Below are positions 24,393-32,881 of a DNA stretch of 64,000 nt, in pieces; within the stretch, counting starts at the first letter, position 1, and the number at the start of each line of letters is the position of its first letter. This DNA is from Oscillospiraceae bacterium. Lineage in GTDB: Bacteria > Bacillota > Clostridia > Oscillospirales > Ruminococcaceae. The notes under the pieces are model-generated. The model was not told the origin of the DNA. It searched no databases and was given only the letters and a program-made list of their open reading frames with translations. Made by a program: the position numbers and the translations under genes. The stretch spans positions 62,001 through 126,000 of the forward strand of contig JAFTTH010000002.1 in assembly GCA_017466885.1 (NCBI GenBank). The letters run 5' to 3'.

Positions 24393-25825
24393 TTCTTCTC
24401 CTTTACCATGCTGATTTTTTTTGTAAATTTATCCTTGGGGATCTCCCCCGGAACATCAATGGGGTACCGGCCGGTGAAGCAACCGTCACAGAAGCCGCAA
24501 CCGGTGGTGGGCTTTGCGATCTGGGCAACCGCATCCAGGCTCAAATAGCCCAGAGAATCTGCACCCAGCTGGCGGCGGATCTCCTCAGTGGTATACTTGC
24601 AGGCAATCAGCTTATCCCGGCTGTCAATATCCGTGCCGAAATAGCAGGGGTTGACGAAGGGCGGGGAGGATACCCGGAAATGAACCTCCTTGGCGCCCGC
24701 ATCCCGGAGCATCTTCACGATCCGGGCACTGGTGGTTCCCCGGACGATGGAGTCGTCAATCATAACCACCCGCTTATCCTTAACGGTGGAAAGAAGAACA
24801 TTGAGTTTGATCCGGACGGCCCGCTCCCGCTGGCTTTGGGTGGGAAGAATAAAGGTTCTGCCGATATACCGGTTTTTGATAAAGCCGATTCCGTAAGGGA
24901 TGCCCGATTCCTCTGCATAGCCCAGGGCGGCATCCAGTCCCGAATCGGGAACACCGATAACCACGTCTGCCTCCACCGGGTGCTCCTTTGCCAGGAATGC
25001 ACCTGCCCGCTTCCGGGCGAGGTGAACGCTCTCCCCTTCAATGATAGAGTCGGGTCGGGCGGTATAAATATACTCAAACACACAGATCTGCCCCGGATTG
25101 GTACAGTTTTCCCGAATGCTCCGCAGGCCCTGATCGTCCGCAACGACGATCTCACCGGGGGCAATATCCCGGATAAACTCGGCGCCGATGCTATCCAGCG
25201 CGCAGGACTCGGAGGAGAACACATAGCTCTCTCCCAGCTTGCCCACGCAGAGGGGGTGGAAGCCGGCGGAATCCCGGGCGGCGATCAACTTCCGGGGGGA
25301 CATTACCAAAAGACAGCAGGCACCCTCCAGCCGCTTCATTGCCCGAAGCACCGCTTCCTCAATGGATGGTGCGGTCAGCCGCTCCTGGGTGATGATATAG
25401 GAGATGACCTCCGTATCGTTGGTGGTGTGGAAAATGGCGCCGTTCATCTCCAGCGCCTCCCGGAGCTTTGCGGCATTGATTAGACTGCCGTTATAGGAAA
25501 GGGCCATATTTCCCTTGCTATGCCGAACCACCAAAGGCTGGGCATTGCTCCGGATGGCCTTGGCTGTGGTTGCATACCGCACGTGGCCAATGGCCATATG
25601 TCCGGTACCCAGAGAGTCCAGCCGCTCCCGGTTAAAAACGTCCGGAACCAGGCCAACATCCCGATAATGGGTGATGATCCCTCCGCTGTTCACAGCGATT
25701 CCGCAGCTTTCCTGACCCCGGTGCTGGAGGGCATACAGAGCCATATAGGTTTCGGTGACAACGTCCATCTCTCGAGGAGAATAGATGCCAAAGACACCGC
25801 ACTCCTCATGGATCATATCAAACAT
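24389..25825 (-). CDS. purF: Amidophosphoribosyltransferase PurF
   Basis: 478 residues. Commits PRPP to purine synthesis by making phosphoribosylamine. An eight-residue leader precedes the nucleophilic Cys (MIHEECGVFG), as in the propeptide-processed B. subtilis type. The Ntn glutaminase domain covers about 9-240, the PRPP site reads VVMIDDSIVRGTT, and C-terminal GCGFCDGC cysteines fit the structural Fe-S cluster of that class. It follows purE by 43 bases. Confidence 0.97.
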   Translation of the reverse strand: MFDMIHEECGVFGIYSPREMDVVTETYMALYALQHRGQESCGIAVNSGGIITHYRDVGLVPDVFNRERLDSLGTGHMAIGHVRYATTAKAIRSNAQPLVVRHSKGNMALSYNGSLINAAKLREALEMNGAIFHTTNDTEVISYIITQERLTAPSIEEAVLRAMKRLEGACCLLVMSPRKLIAARDSAGFHPLCVGKLGESYVFSSESCALDSIGAEFIRDIAPGEIVVADDQGLRSIRENCTNPGQICVFEYIYTARPDSIIEGESVHLARKRAGAFLAKEHPVEADVVIGVPDSGLDAALGYAEESGIPYGIGFIKNRYIGRTFILPTQSQRERAVRIKLNVLLSTVKDKRVVMIDDSIVRGTTSARIVKMLRDAGAKEVHFRVSSPPFVNPCYFGTDIDSRDKLIACKYTTEEIRRQLGADSLGYLSLDAVAQIAKPTTGCGFCDGCFTGRYPIDVPGEIPKDKFTKKISMVKEKK

Positions 25826-25868
25826 TGCTTTCGCGACCTTTCATCTAATAAAAATTCAAATCCGGCCC

Positions 25869-26360
25869 TCAGAGGGACTCTGCCAGCCGGCGATCCTTCT
25901 CAGCGACCTCCTCAGCCATCTTCTCCTTGAAGCGGAGAAGGGCATCGGCCAGGTCGGCATCTGAAAGGGCCAGCATCTGCACCGCAAGGATAGCGGCATT
26001 ATCCGCACCGTCAATAGCAACGGTGGCAACGGGGATTCCCTTGGGCATCTGAACGGTGGAAAGAAGGGCATCCAGTCCATCCAGGGTAGAGGACTTGACC
26101 GGAATCCCGATGACCGGGAGGGTGGTGTTTGCGGCAAGGGCGCCGGCCAGATGGGCGGCTTTCCCCGCAGCGGCAATGATGACTCCGAACCCGTTTTTCG
26201 CAGCGTTAGCAGAAAACTCTGCCGCGGCGGCAGGAGTCCGGTGGGCAGACATAATCCGCACCTCTGTTTCCACCCCAAAGCTCTTCAGCCGCTCAATGGC
26301 CGGCTTCAGCACCGGAAGGTCGCTATCGCTCCCCATAATAATTGCAACTTTCTTACTCAA
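25869..26360 (-). CDS. purE: N5-carboxyaminoimidazole ribonucleotide mutase PurE
   Basis: 163 residues. IMGSDSDLPVLKPA and the MSAHRTP active-site loop are diagnostic. First gene of the operon purE-F-M-N-O-H; purK, purC, purD, purB and purL are not in the window. The start lies downstream of a terminator in the leader, so expression may depend on read-through. Confidence 0.96.
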   Translation of the reverse strand: MSKKVAIIMGSDSDLPVLKPAIERLKSFGVETEVRIMSAHRTPAAAAEFSANAAKNGFGVIIAAAGKAAHLAGALAANTTLPVIGIPVKSSTLDGLDALLSTVQMPKGIPVATVAIDGADNAAILAVQMLALSDADLADALLRFKEKMAEEVAEKDRRLAESL

Positions 26361-26395
26361 TTTTTATCATCCTTTCCCTCTCGCGTCAGCCTGCG

Positions 26396-26430
26396 AAAAA
26401 AATAAAAGAGGCTGCGATTGCCCGCAGCCT
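26396..26430 (-). terminator. Leader terminator upstream of purE
   Basis: Minus strand AGGCTGCG (26430-26423) pairs with CGCAGCCT (26416-26409), followed by CTTTTATTTTTTT. It lies between the promoter at 26.6 kb and purE, so it either ends a small RNA or attenuates the operon. Confidence 0.9.
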
Positions 26431-26574
26431 GCACTTACCCCAACCGACAAAAGGTTGCACCGATGCCGCAATGATCCCCTCCGAAGGAGCGGAGGCAGCG
26501 AAACACACTGCTCTGCGGGACAGATTGGATTCCAAAACCTGTCATATCGGGCATCCTCCTTGCGATTTTTCTTC
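26396..26574 (-). ncRNA. Structured ~180-nt RNA upstream of purE (6S-like or purine leader)
   Basis: Between a promoter (26581-26609) and a strong terminator lies about 180 nt that can fold into one long rod: CCGA/TCGG and AGGTT/AACCT in the lower arm, a wide asymmetric bubble with a small TTGG-AAT-CCAA hairpin, CCGCA/TGCGG, then a CCTCCG/CGGAGG terminal hairpin. Length, bubble and terminator resemble 6S RNA, which I recall being found near purine genes in some Firmicutes (not verified). Alternative: a leader with a 36-codon reading frame (AAGGAGG, 9 bases, ATG at 26545) controlling attenuation. No guanine or PRPP riboswitch motif was seen. Confidence 0.5.
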
Positions 26575-26580
26575 CCCTTT

Positions 26581-26609
26581 ATTTTACCTTAAATCGCCCC
26601 TTTTTGCAA
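26581..26609 (-). promoter_or_regulatory. Promoter of the purE leader RNA/operon
   Basis: Minus strand TTGCAA (26609-26604), 17 bases, TAAAAT (26586-26581). Start of transcription would be near 26574, about 215 nt upstream of purE. Confidence 0.75.
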
Positions 26610-26659
26610 CCCCTTCCCCCGTCTTTTTTATATTTCGGACGCTTTCGCAGTTTCCCTTT

Positions 26660-26688
26660 TTGCCTTTGGGTAAATTTAGGCATATTAA
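26660..26688 (+). promoter_or_regulatory. Promoter of SpoVB-like flippase gene
   Basis: TTGCCT (26660-26665), 17 bases, TATTAA (26683-26688), divergent from the purE promoter. Confidence 0.5.
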
Positions 26689-26777
26689 CAATCTCACCGC
26701 ATAAACATTTCCCCTTGCGGAATATGAATAACTGGGCGGTATTTCGCCTGATTTTCCCTGCAAAGGAGCAACCGTCA

Positions 26778-28568
26778 TTGAAGCGATCATCCACCGGGCG
26801 TCAGCCGATGCTCACCGGCGCAGCAATACTGATGGGTGCAATGCTGGCCGTCAAGGCCTTTGGCGCCCTTTTCCGGATCCCCTTAAGCAGCGATGCCCTC
26901 CTGGGAGATGGAGGAATGTTTTATTTCAGCGCCGCCTACGATATTTTCAAGCCGGTTTACGCCCTGGCTGTTTCGGGGCTTCCGGTGGGAGTTTCCCGGC
27001 TGGTGGCACAAAATATGGCCCAGGGCCGATACAAGGATGTGGGGCGGACGCGGACCGTATCCTCTCTTCTTTTTCTGGGGGCGGGAGGAATCGGGAGCGT
27101 TGCCATGCTTCTGGCCGCTCAACCGTATGCCGCCCTTCTGGAAAGTCCCGCCCTCGCCCTTTCCATTGCGCTTTTGGCGCCTGCTCCTTTCTTTTGCTGT
27201 GTGGCGGCGGCTCTGCGCGGATACTACGAAGGGATGGGAAATATGATCCCCACCGCCCTGTGTCAGATCGTGGAGGCGGTGGCAAAGCTACTCTTTGGGC
27301 TGGGGCTGGCCGGGTTGGTCCGTTGGGTGGGACTATGGCAGTTTTCCCGGGAAGGGCAGGTCTTTGGAATGGCGGCCGGCTCCCGGGAGGAGGCTCTGCA
27401 GATTCTTCTCCCCTTTTGCGCAGCGGCGGCTGTTTTGGGGATCTCCCTCAGCTCTGCCGCCGGGGCAGTCTATCTGCTGATCCGCCATAAGCGGGCAAGG
27501 GGAGGACTGACCCCCTCCCAGCTTTCCCGCGCTCCCGCTCCCGAGGGGCGCCGCAGGACGGCCAAACGAATCCTTTCGGTAGCCATTCCCGTTTCCCTTG
27601 CCGCCGCCACCCTCAACCTTTCCTCCCTCATCGACGGGGTAACAGTTATGCGCTGTCTGAACCGGGTAGCGGAGGAAAGCTACCCCCGTTTGCTGGAGGG
27701 AATGCCCTTTTTGGAGGCCTTCCCTGCCGACCAGCTCCCCCGCCAGCTTTACGGGCTTTACACCGGCAAGATCTCCGCCGTATATAACCTCATTCCCGCC
27801 CTGACTACTGCCCTGGGAATCAGCGCCCTCCCCGCCGTGACGGAGGGATGGACCAAGGGAGACCTGGGAGCCGTCCGGGAGCGGGCAGGATCGATCCTCC
27901 GGGTCTGCCTGTGGCTGGCTCTGCCCTGCGGCGGAGGGCTGGTCGCAATCCCCGGCGGTCTCCTCCACCTCATTTACGGCAGTTCTGCGGCCGACTCGCC
28001 CCTTTTCCCCTTGTCAGCCCAGCTTTTGGCGTTCTCTGCCGCCGGTGGGGTCTTTTTGGCCATTTCCGCTCCCCTCAACAGCATCTTTCAGGCTTTGGGG
28101 CGTTCTGATCTCCCCGTCAAGCTGATGATAGGAGGCGCCTTGCTGAAGATTGCCGTTAACTGCCTGACCGTCTCCCATCCGGCTCTCCACATTCTCGGCG
28201 CGCCCATCGGGAATGCCGTTTGCTATGGATTTATCAGCATCACCGGGCTGTTTGTCCTTCGCAGACAGATCGGTTTATCTCTTCTCCCCATCCTTTGGAA
28301 GCCTCTGCTGGGCGGACTGGGGTGCGGCGGCGGGGCATTTCTTTCCTGTTATTTGGCAGAATATTTCTTGCGTCCGTCCCTGGCAGCTCTGGCGGGAATT
28401 GCAGGAGGCGGAGGGGTATTTTTGCTGATCCTCCTGCTGACCGGACAGCTCCGGGAGCTTTTCCCTCCCAAGGGAGACGCTCCTCATTCCGGGGGAAAAG
28501 CCCTTAAAATGCCGGTTTTTTCGGGTGTTTTTCGGGAAAAGAGGAAGGAAAATCGCAAAAAGACTTGA
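26778..28568 (+). CDS. SpoVB/MurJ-like oligosaccharidyl-lipid flippase
   Basis: 596 residues with about 14 TM helices; the N-terminus (GAAILMGAMLAVKAFGALFRIPLSS, first 20 shown in part) and GLPVGVSRLVAQN match the SpoVB/YabM group of the MOP exporter superfamily, which flip lipid-linked cell-wall or cortex precursors. TTG 26778 is chosen because AAAGGAG lies 9 bases upstream and the start falls just before the first helix. Order flippase-mazG-hup next to pth resembles the conserved pth-spoVT-yabM-mazG region of Firmicutes, though spoVT and mfd are absent. Confidence 0.8.
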   Translation: MKRSSTGRQPMLTGAAILMGAMLAVKAFGALFRIPLSSDALLGDGGMFYFSAAYDIFKPVYALAVSGLPVGVSRLVAQNMAQGRYKDVGRTRTVSSLLFLGAGGIGSVAMLLAAQPYAALLESPALALSIALLAPAPFFCCVAAALRGYYEGMGNMIPTALCQIVEAVAKLLFGLGLAGLVRWVGLWQFSREGQVFGMAAGSREEALQILLPFCAAAAVLGISLSSAAGAVYLLIRHKRARGGLTPSQLSRAPAPEGRRRTAKRILSVAIPVSLAAATLNLSSLIDGVTVMRCLNRVAEESYPRLLEGMPFLEAFPADQLPRQLYGLYTGKISAVYNLIPALTTALGISALPAVTEGWTKGDLGAVRERAGSILRVCLWLALPCGGGLVAIPGGLLHLIYGSSAADSPLFPLSAQLLAFSAAGGVFLAISAPLNSIFQALGRSDLPVKLMIGGALLKIAVNCLTVSHPALHILGAPIGNAVCYGFISITGLFVLRRQIGLSLLPILWKPLLGGLGCGGGAFLSCYLAEYFLRPSLAALAGIAGGGGVFLLILLLTGQLRELFPPKGDAPHSGGKALKMPVFSGVFREKRKENRKKT

Positions 28569-28593
28569 AATCCTCAGCCGAATGGAGTACAAT
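28565..28593 (+). promoter_or_regulatory. Promoter of mazG
   Basis: TTGAAA (28565-28570), 17 bases, TACAAT (28588-28593). The -35 overlaps the stop codon of the flippase gene, so the promoter lies upstream of the hairpin at 28619. Confidence 0.75.
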
Positions 28594-28618
28594 AGAGAAG
28601 GTTTTTGAGTTCAACCCC

Positions 28619-28645
28619 GCCGCATCGTTCTGCGGCACCTTTTTT
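28619..28645 (+). terminator. Intrinsic terminator in the mazG leader
   Basis: GCCGCA (28619-28624) pairs with TGCGGC (28631-28636), then ACCTTTTTT. It would end flippase transcripts but also lies in the leader of transcripts from the mazG promoter. Confidence 0.75.
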
Positions 28646-28660
28646 GAGAGGCTGACCCAA

Positions 28661-29452
28661 ATGAAAAACGGAATCCAGTTTACCTTCAAAGAGTCTTATA
28701 ATATTTCCGACCTTCTGCGGATCATGGAGCTTCTGCGCGGCCCGGGAGGTTGCCCTTGGGATGCGGAGCAGGATCATCTTTCCATCCGCCGCAACCTGAT
28801 TGAAGAAAGCTACGAGGTAGTAGAGGCAATTGACGCCGCCAGTCCCGAAATGCTTCGGGAGGAGCTGGGTGATCTCCTTCTCCAGATCGTTTTTCACAGC
28901 AGAATGGAGGAGGAAGCCGGTCGCTTCACCTTTGATGATGTAACGGATGAGGTCTGCAAAAAGCTGATCCAGCGTCATCCTCATGTTTTCGGGGATGTGA
29001 ATGCCGAAACCTCGGATGAGGTTCTCAAAAACTGGGAACAGATCAAAAACCAGACCAAAAAGAAAAAGACCGCTTCCCAAAAGCTGCAGGCTGTTCCGGA
29101 GGTTTTTCCCGCCCTTTTGCGGGCGCAGAAGCTCCTTGACCGCACTGCCGCCGCCGGCTTGAAGGCCGATCCGGAAAGCGCTTTCGAGCTTCTTTCCGCC
29201 TTCTCTTCCGCGCTGATTTCCGGCTCCTCCGAGGAGGATGCAACCCCCGCCGACCTGGAGGCTTCTGCCGGAAAGCTGTTGCTTTACGCTGTGATGCTTT
29301 GCCGCAGTTGCGGCGTGGATGCGGAGCACGCTCTGCTGACCGAGTGCGATGCGCTGGTGGAGCGGGTGACCTTGGCGGAGGAATCGCTCCCCCGCTCCCA
29401 AACGGATTTTTCCGGGCTTGATCCGGAAAGCGCCGAGCTGATCTTATTTTAA
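28661..29452 (+). CDS. mazG: Nucleoside triphosphate pyrophosphohydrolase MazG
   Basis: 263 residues, house-cleaning hydrolysis of (d)NTPs to monophosphates. MazG domain 1 (about 20-130) carries [14 protein letters not shown], the metal-binding [10 protein letters not shown] and [14 protein letters not shown]; the C-terminal half (about 150-263) is a diverged second copy without the metal motif. ATG 28661 is chosen because it lies just after the terminator hairpin with GAGAGG at 9 bases; no start upstream of the hairpin has a ribosome site. Confidence 0.92.
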   Translation: MKNGIQFTFKESYNISDLLRIMELLRGPGGCPWDAEQDHLSIRRNLIEESYEVVEAIDAASPEMLREELGDLLLQIVFHSRMEEEAGRFTFDDVTDEVCKKLIQRHPHVFGDVNAETSDEVLKNWEQIKNQTKKKKTASQKLQAVPEVFPALLRAQKLLDRTAAAGLKADPESAFELLSAFSSALISGSSEEDATPADLEASAGKLLLYAVMLCRSCGVDAEHALLTECDALVERVTLAEESLPRSQTDFSGLDPESAELILF

Positions 29453-29529
29453 CTCTGTCATTCACAGAAGCGGGGAACCCCCATTCGACTTCTGAGGATA
29501 AATATTATTTAAAAATGGAGGAAATTCAA

Positions 29530-29805
29530 ATGACTAAGACCGACCTGATTGCTGCTGTTGCTGAGAAGACTGCTCTTTCCAAGAAGGATTCCGAGAAGGC
29601 TGTTGCCGCTGCTCTGGCTACCATTACCGAGGCTCTTGCCGCCGGTGAGAAGGTTCAGCTTGTTGGCTTTGGTACTTTCGAGACCCGCGCTCGTGAGGCT
29701 CGGACCGGCCTGAACCCCCGCACCAAGGAAGCCATTCAGATCCCCGCTTCCACCCTGCCTGTTTTCAAGGCTGGTAAGGCTCTGAAGGATGCCGTTGCGA
29801 AATAA
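29530..29805 (+). CDS. hup: HU family nucleoid DNA-binding protein
   Basis: 91-residue histone-like protein: [28 protein letters not shown] and [17 protein letters not shown] (the DNA-intercalating arm with Pro) are standard. Codons lean strongly to GCT, GTT and AAG, as expected for a highly expressed gene and unlike its neighbours. ATG 29530 follows TGGAGG by 8 bases. Downstream of mazG, as in other clostridia. Confidence 0.97.
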   Translation: MTKTDLIAAVAEKTALSKKDSEKAVAAALATITEALAAGEKVQLVGFGTFETRAREARTGLNPRTKEAIQIPASTLPVFKAGKALKDAVAK

Positions 29806-29827
29806 GAGTTTTCTCTTGATAAAAAAT

Positions 29828-29862
29828 CACCTGCTGACCGTCCGGTTGGCAGGTGTTTTTTT
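29828..29862 (+). terminator. Terminator of hup
   Basis: CACCTGC (29828-29834) pairs with GCAGGTG (29849-29855), followed by seven T. Confidence 0.92.
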
Positions 29863-29871
29863 GTATAAAGA

Positions 29872-29906
29872 AAGGCATAACCCGTGAGGGCTATGCCTTC
29901 TTTTTT
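29872..29906 (+). terminator. Second tandem terminator between hup and pth
   Basis: AAGGCATA (29872-29879) pairs with TATGCCTT (29892-29899), then CTTTTTT. On the minus strand it is followed by CTTTAT, so it may also end pth. Confidence 0.8.
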
Positions 29907-29953
29907 GAAACAGCAGTCCGTTCCAACGAAACCGGAAAAGAGCGGATTTCCTG

Positions 29954-30559
29954 TTAGTGATTATACCGTTCCATTGCCTGGTCGATCTGATCCTCCACCA
30001 AAAGGCAGGCCGCATCCGCCGCCTTTTTGGCCGCCTCTGTGATCGCGCTCAAGGCTTCCTTATCCGGCTTGGAAAGGACCCACTTCGCCAGATCGTATTC
30101 CGGGTGGGGCTTTGCGCCTACCCCGATCTTAACCCGGGGAAAATCGTTGCTCCCCGAAAGCTGGAAAATATCCTTCAGGCCGTTATGTCCGCCGTCCGAG
30201 CCCTTCCGGCGGATCCGCAATCTGCCGGGATCGAGGGAGATATCGTCAAAAAGAAGGATGCATTTCTGGGGCGGGATTTTATAAAACCGCATCGCCTCGG
30301 TCACAGCCGTTCCGCTGTTATTCATAAAGGTCTGGGGTTTGAGGAGGAGGAGCTTATGACCCCGGTATTCCGCCTCACCGCAGAGGGCCGAAAACTTCGC
30401 CCGGCGGACGGTCGTCCCCAGCTGGTCCGCCAACGCATCCAGTGCCATAAATCCGGCGTTATGCCGGGTATTTTCATACTGCAGGCCGGGATTTCCCAGC
30501 CCCACGATCAAATATTCCACACTGGACTGACGGGCAAACAGTCCCTTCAAGCCTGCCAT
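29954..30559 (-). CDS. pth: Peptidyl-tRNA hydrolase
   Basis: 201 residues. Releases tRNA from stalled peptidyl-tRNA. Conserved GLGNPGLQYENTRHNAGFM (catalytic His in TRHN), KPQTFMNNSG and GSDGGHNGLKDI; the active-site Asp lies in LLFDDISL. The roughly 190-residue family length matches, with about 12 extra N-terminal residues (MAGLKGLFARQS) that may not be translated. Confidence 0.96.
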   Translation of the reverse strand: MAGLKGLFARQSSVEYLIVGLGNPGLQYENTRHNAGFMALDALADQLGTTVRRAKFSALCGEAEYRGHKLLLLKPQTFMNNSGTAVTEAMRFYKIPPQKCILLFDDISLDPGRLRIRRKGSDGGHNGLKDIFQLSGSNDFPRVKIGVGAKPHPEYDLAKWVLSKPDKEALSAITEAAKKAADAACLLVEDQIDQAMERYNH

Positions 30560-30593
30560 TTTTCTTCCTCCGAGTCAATCAAAATTCCCCGCT

Positions 30594-30622
30594 ATTTTAC
30601 CATATTCCCGCTGAACTTGCAA
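30594..30622 (-). promoter_or_regulatory. Promoter of pth
   Basis: Minus strand TTGCAA (30622-30617), 17 bases, TAAAAT (30599-30594). It overlaps the last codons of the upstream glycosidase gene. Confidence 0.65.
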
Positions 30623-32744
30623 CCCCTTCCTCCGATACCGCATCCAGGATCAGGACGGCGGCATAAGAGGCAAAGCCATGGTTACAGCTGGCGTGATCGG
30701 TAATGTTTTCCCAAAGGGTACCGGTCTTATCCGCCATATACTCAAAATATCCGGCCATCTCCGCCAAAAGCTGCTCCTTCAGTCCCTCCCGGCGGAGACA
30801 TTCCAACCGCAGATAATTCCCGATAAAGGCATTTGCCAGCCAGATCTCGGGCCATTTCCCCGTGTCCTTTCGGTCAGGGCCGAAATCTGCAAGCAGCGTC
30901 TGCCAAAGCTCCGGATCTGTTTTGGGGGTGGCTGTTTTGGTAAAGAAGGCGTAATACTGGCAGGTCTCGGTCCGTTCACCCGAAAGAGTCAGCTTCCCCT
31001 CCCGGCGGAGGGCGTTATCTCCGTAGAAAATGCCGATTTTGCTCTGCCGGCGGATCTGCCCGCGGATCTCCTCCGCCTCTTTGATCAGGGCCGGATCATC
31101 ATAAAGCTCCCCTGCCGATTCCAGACAAAGGGCATACATCATATTGGAGGGGTAACTGACATCCTGGGTCAGCTCGTTGGCTTTGGACCACTCCAAAAAG
31201 ACCCAACGCTCCAGGTTTTCCAGCAATCCATCCTCATTGAGGAAACCCTTGAAGTAATCCAGCAACCGGTAGACCCGGGGCTTTGCCTGCCGGATCAGCT
31301 CCGCCGAGCCGCCTCTTCTCTGGTAATCCCGCAGCTCTACCACAAACCACATAGCCCAGTTGGGGATAAAATTCCCATCGGGATGGTCCGCGGGATAGCA
31401 CATGGGAAGCATCCCCTCGGGGAGATGCTCAAACCGCTCCGGGAGAATGAAGTTTTCCAGAAAACGCTCCTCCACCAGGTTTTTCCCGGTCAGCACCCGC
31501 TCGGTACGGGCGGTAAAGAAGCTGTCACAAAGCCAGCCGGCCCGCTCTCTGGTGGGGCAGTCCATAAAGAAATCGGAGGCATTCTGCAAAAAGGTCTGCT
31601 CCGCCGCAGAATAGACCTTATCCAGCACCGGAGTCAGGGCCGGACGGGCCACCAGCGGCACCGGACAAATATATTCCACCACCCGCAGATCGCGGACGGT
31701 GACCCCTCCCCTTGCGCAGAAAAGCTTCATATGCTTAAAGCCATAGATCTCGTCCGAAAGGAAGTAAATCCGTCCCGGGGCAAGCTCCAGCCGGATCACA
31801 TTGAGGCACTCCATGCTCAATGGGTCAACGTCTCCCCCGGTCAGAGTTTCATCCAGCATAAGATACAGGACGGTATCCTCCCCGCAGGAGAGGGTCATTC
31901 CAATCAATCCCGTCCGCTCCGTGGGGAAGGCGAGGGTTTCGGTCACTCCGGCAGAAAGAACTGATTCCCCCGGATAGGGCACCGGGTCTGCCGGCTCATT
32001 TTCCCACTCAAAGCACTGGATCTCATCGCTGAGAACAAGCTCCAGCTCTTCCATTGGCCACCCATCCAGACACGCTGCCTCGTTATGCAACAATAACGAT
32101 CGGTCTCTTTTCGGGTTCGCGGGCAGAGGACGGGGCGTTCCCTTTCCGCCAAAGAGCCGCAACTGAGGCGCAACACAGGGATAGGTATGGAAAGGCAATC
32201 CCCGCTCCAGCAGCTCCGGACCGGTGACCACCGTCACTTCCCCCTCTGTTCGTCCGGAAAAATCTCCCTTATGCCAGGCATTTGTCCGGGGAGAAAGACG
32301 CCAGCTTTCTCCGCAGGGCCGCTGAAAGCTATACCGTTGCATCTTCCGGATCCGGTCGGTCAGACGGAAGGCGGCAAAGCCCGTTCCGCCGGTGGCGGCA
32401 AGAATTTTTTCTCCCTGCTCCACCTCTGCCTGAATAAATCCCGGCTGCTTGATGACTCCGTAAGAAACCATCTGGTAGCTCTGCACCTCAAGGGCAATAT
32501 GGTTGACTCCATCTGCCAAATAGGAATCCAGAACAATTTCATCCACCCGGGCAAAGCCGTGGGCGGTGCGCACCGGCCCGTATCCCACAAAAACACCATT
32601 GACAAACAGCCGGTAATGGTCGGCACAGGTGATACGAAGCACCCCACTCCTCCCCTGAACGCTGCAATAAAGGCCCATCTGAATATTCCACTCATCCTCC
32701 AGGCCCTTCAGCCAAACCGGCTGCGCTACACGAAAAAACTTCAT
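30597..32744 (-). CDS. GH78-like (alpha-L-rhamnosidase family) glycoside hydrolase
   Basis: 715 residues. N-terminal beta-sandwich domains (about 1-370; CADHYRLFVNGVFVGYGP is a typical carbohydrate-binding/N-domain strand pair) precede an (alpha/alpha)6 barrel from about 385. The barrel carries FMDCPTRERAGWLCDS, the GH78 signature containing the acid region (usually DCPQRDERLGW). No signal peptide, so it is predicted intracellular. Substrate may be rhamnosides or another deoxysugar; the motif deviates from true rhamnosidases (the ERLGW form is ERAGW). ATG 32744 follows GAGGAG by 8 bases. Confidence 0.8.
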   Translation of the reverse strand: MKFFRVAQPVWLKGLEDEWNIQMGLYCSVQGRSGVLRITCADHYRLFVNGVFVGYGPVRTAHGFARVDEIVLDSYLADGVNHIALEVQSYQMVSYGVIKQPGFIQAEVEQGEKILAATGGTGFAAFRLTDRIRKMQRYSFQRPCGESWRLSPRTNAWHKGDFSGRTEGEVTVVTGPELLERGLPFHTYPCVAPQLRLFGGKGTPRPLPANPKRDRSLLLHNEAACLDGWPMEELELVLSDEIQCFEWENEPADPVPYPGESVLSAGVTETLAFPTERTGLIGMTLSCGEDTVLYLMLDETLTGGDVDPLSMECLNVIRLELAPGRIYFLSDEIYGFKHMKLFCARGGVTVRDLRVVEYICPVPLVARPALTPVLDKVYSAAEQTFLQNASDFFMDCPTRERAGWLCDSFFTARTERVLTGKNLVEERFLENFILPERFEHLPEGMLPMCYPADHPDGNFIPNWAMWFVVELRDYQRRGGSAELIRQAKPRVYRLLDYFKGFLNEDGLLENLERWVFLEWSKANELTQDVSYPSNMMYALCLESAGELYDDPALIKEAEEIRGQIRRQSKIGIFYGDNALRREGKLTLSGERTETCQYYAFFTKTATPKTDPELWQTLLADFGPDRKDTGKWPEIWLANAFIGNYLRLECLRREGLKEQLLAEMAGYFEYMADKTGTLWENITDHASCNHGFASYAAVLILDAVSEEGVASSAGIW

Positions 32745-32781
32745 CTTCCCCACTCCTCAATCAACGGCGAGATTTTCTTCG

Positions 32782-32810
32782 ATTGTACCATAACTCCCCT
32801 GCGCCGTCAA
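32782..32810 (-). promoter_or_regulatory. Promoter of the GH78-like gene
   Basis: Minus strand TTGACG (32810-32805), 17 bases, TACAAT (32787-32782). Confidence 0.7.
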
Positions 32811-32835
32811 TCGCATTCCCCGGGAAAAATGTTTC

Positions 32836-32869
32836 GAAAAAACGCCGCAGAGATTTCTCTCTGCGGCGT
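32836..32869 (-). terminator. Terminator of thrS
   Basis: Minus strand ACGCCGCAGAGA (32869-32858) pairs with TCTCTGCGGCGT (32853-32842), loop GAAA, then TTTTTT. Very strong. Confidence 0.95.
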
Positions 32870-32881
32870 TGCGCGATATAG

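Noticed and set aside
26437..26547. 36-codon reading frame in the purE leader as a definite gene
   Set aside because: It has a good SD, but the peptide has no recognisable features and the same bases form the stems of a likely structured RNA. Kept only as an alternative within the RNA entry.
26361..26600. Guanine or PRPP (ykkC-type) riboswitch before the purine operon
   Set aside because: Neither the purine-aptamer core (TATA..TCTACC..CCGACTA) nor the ykkC conserved blocks could be found.
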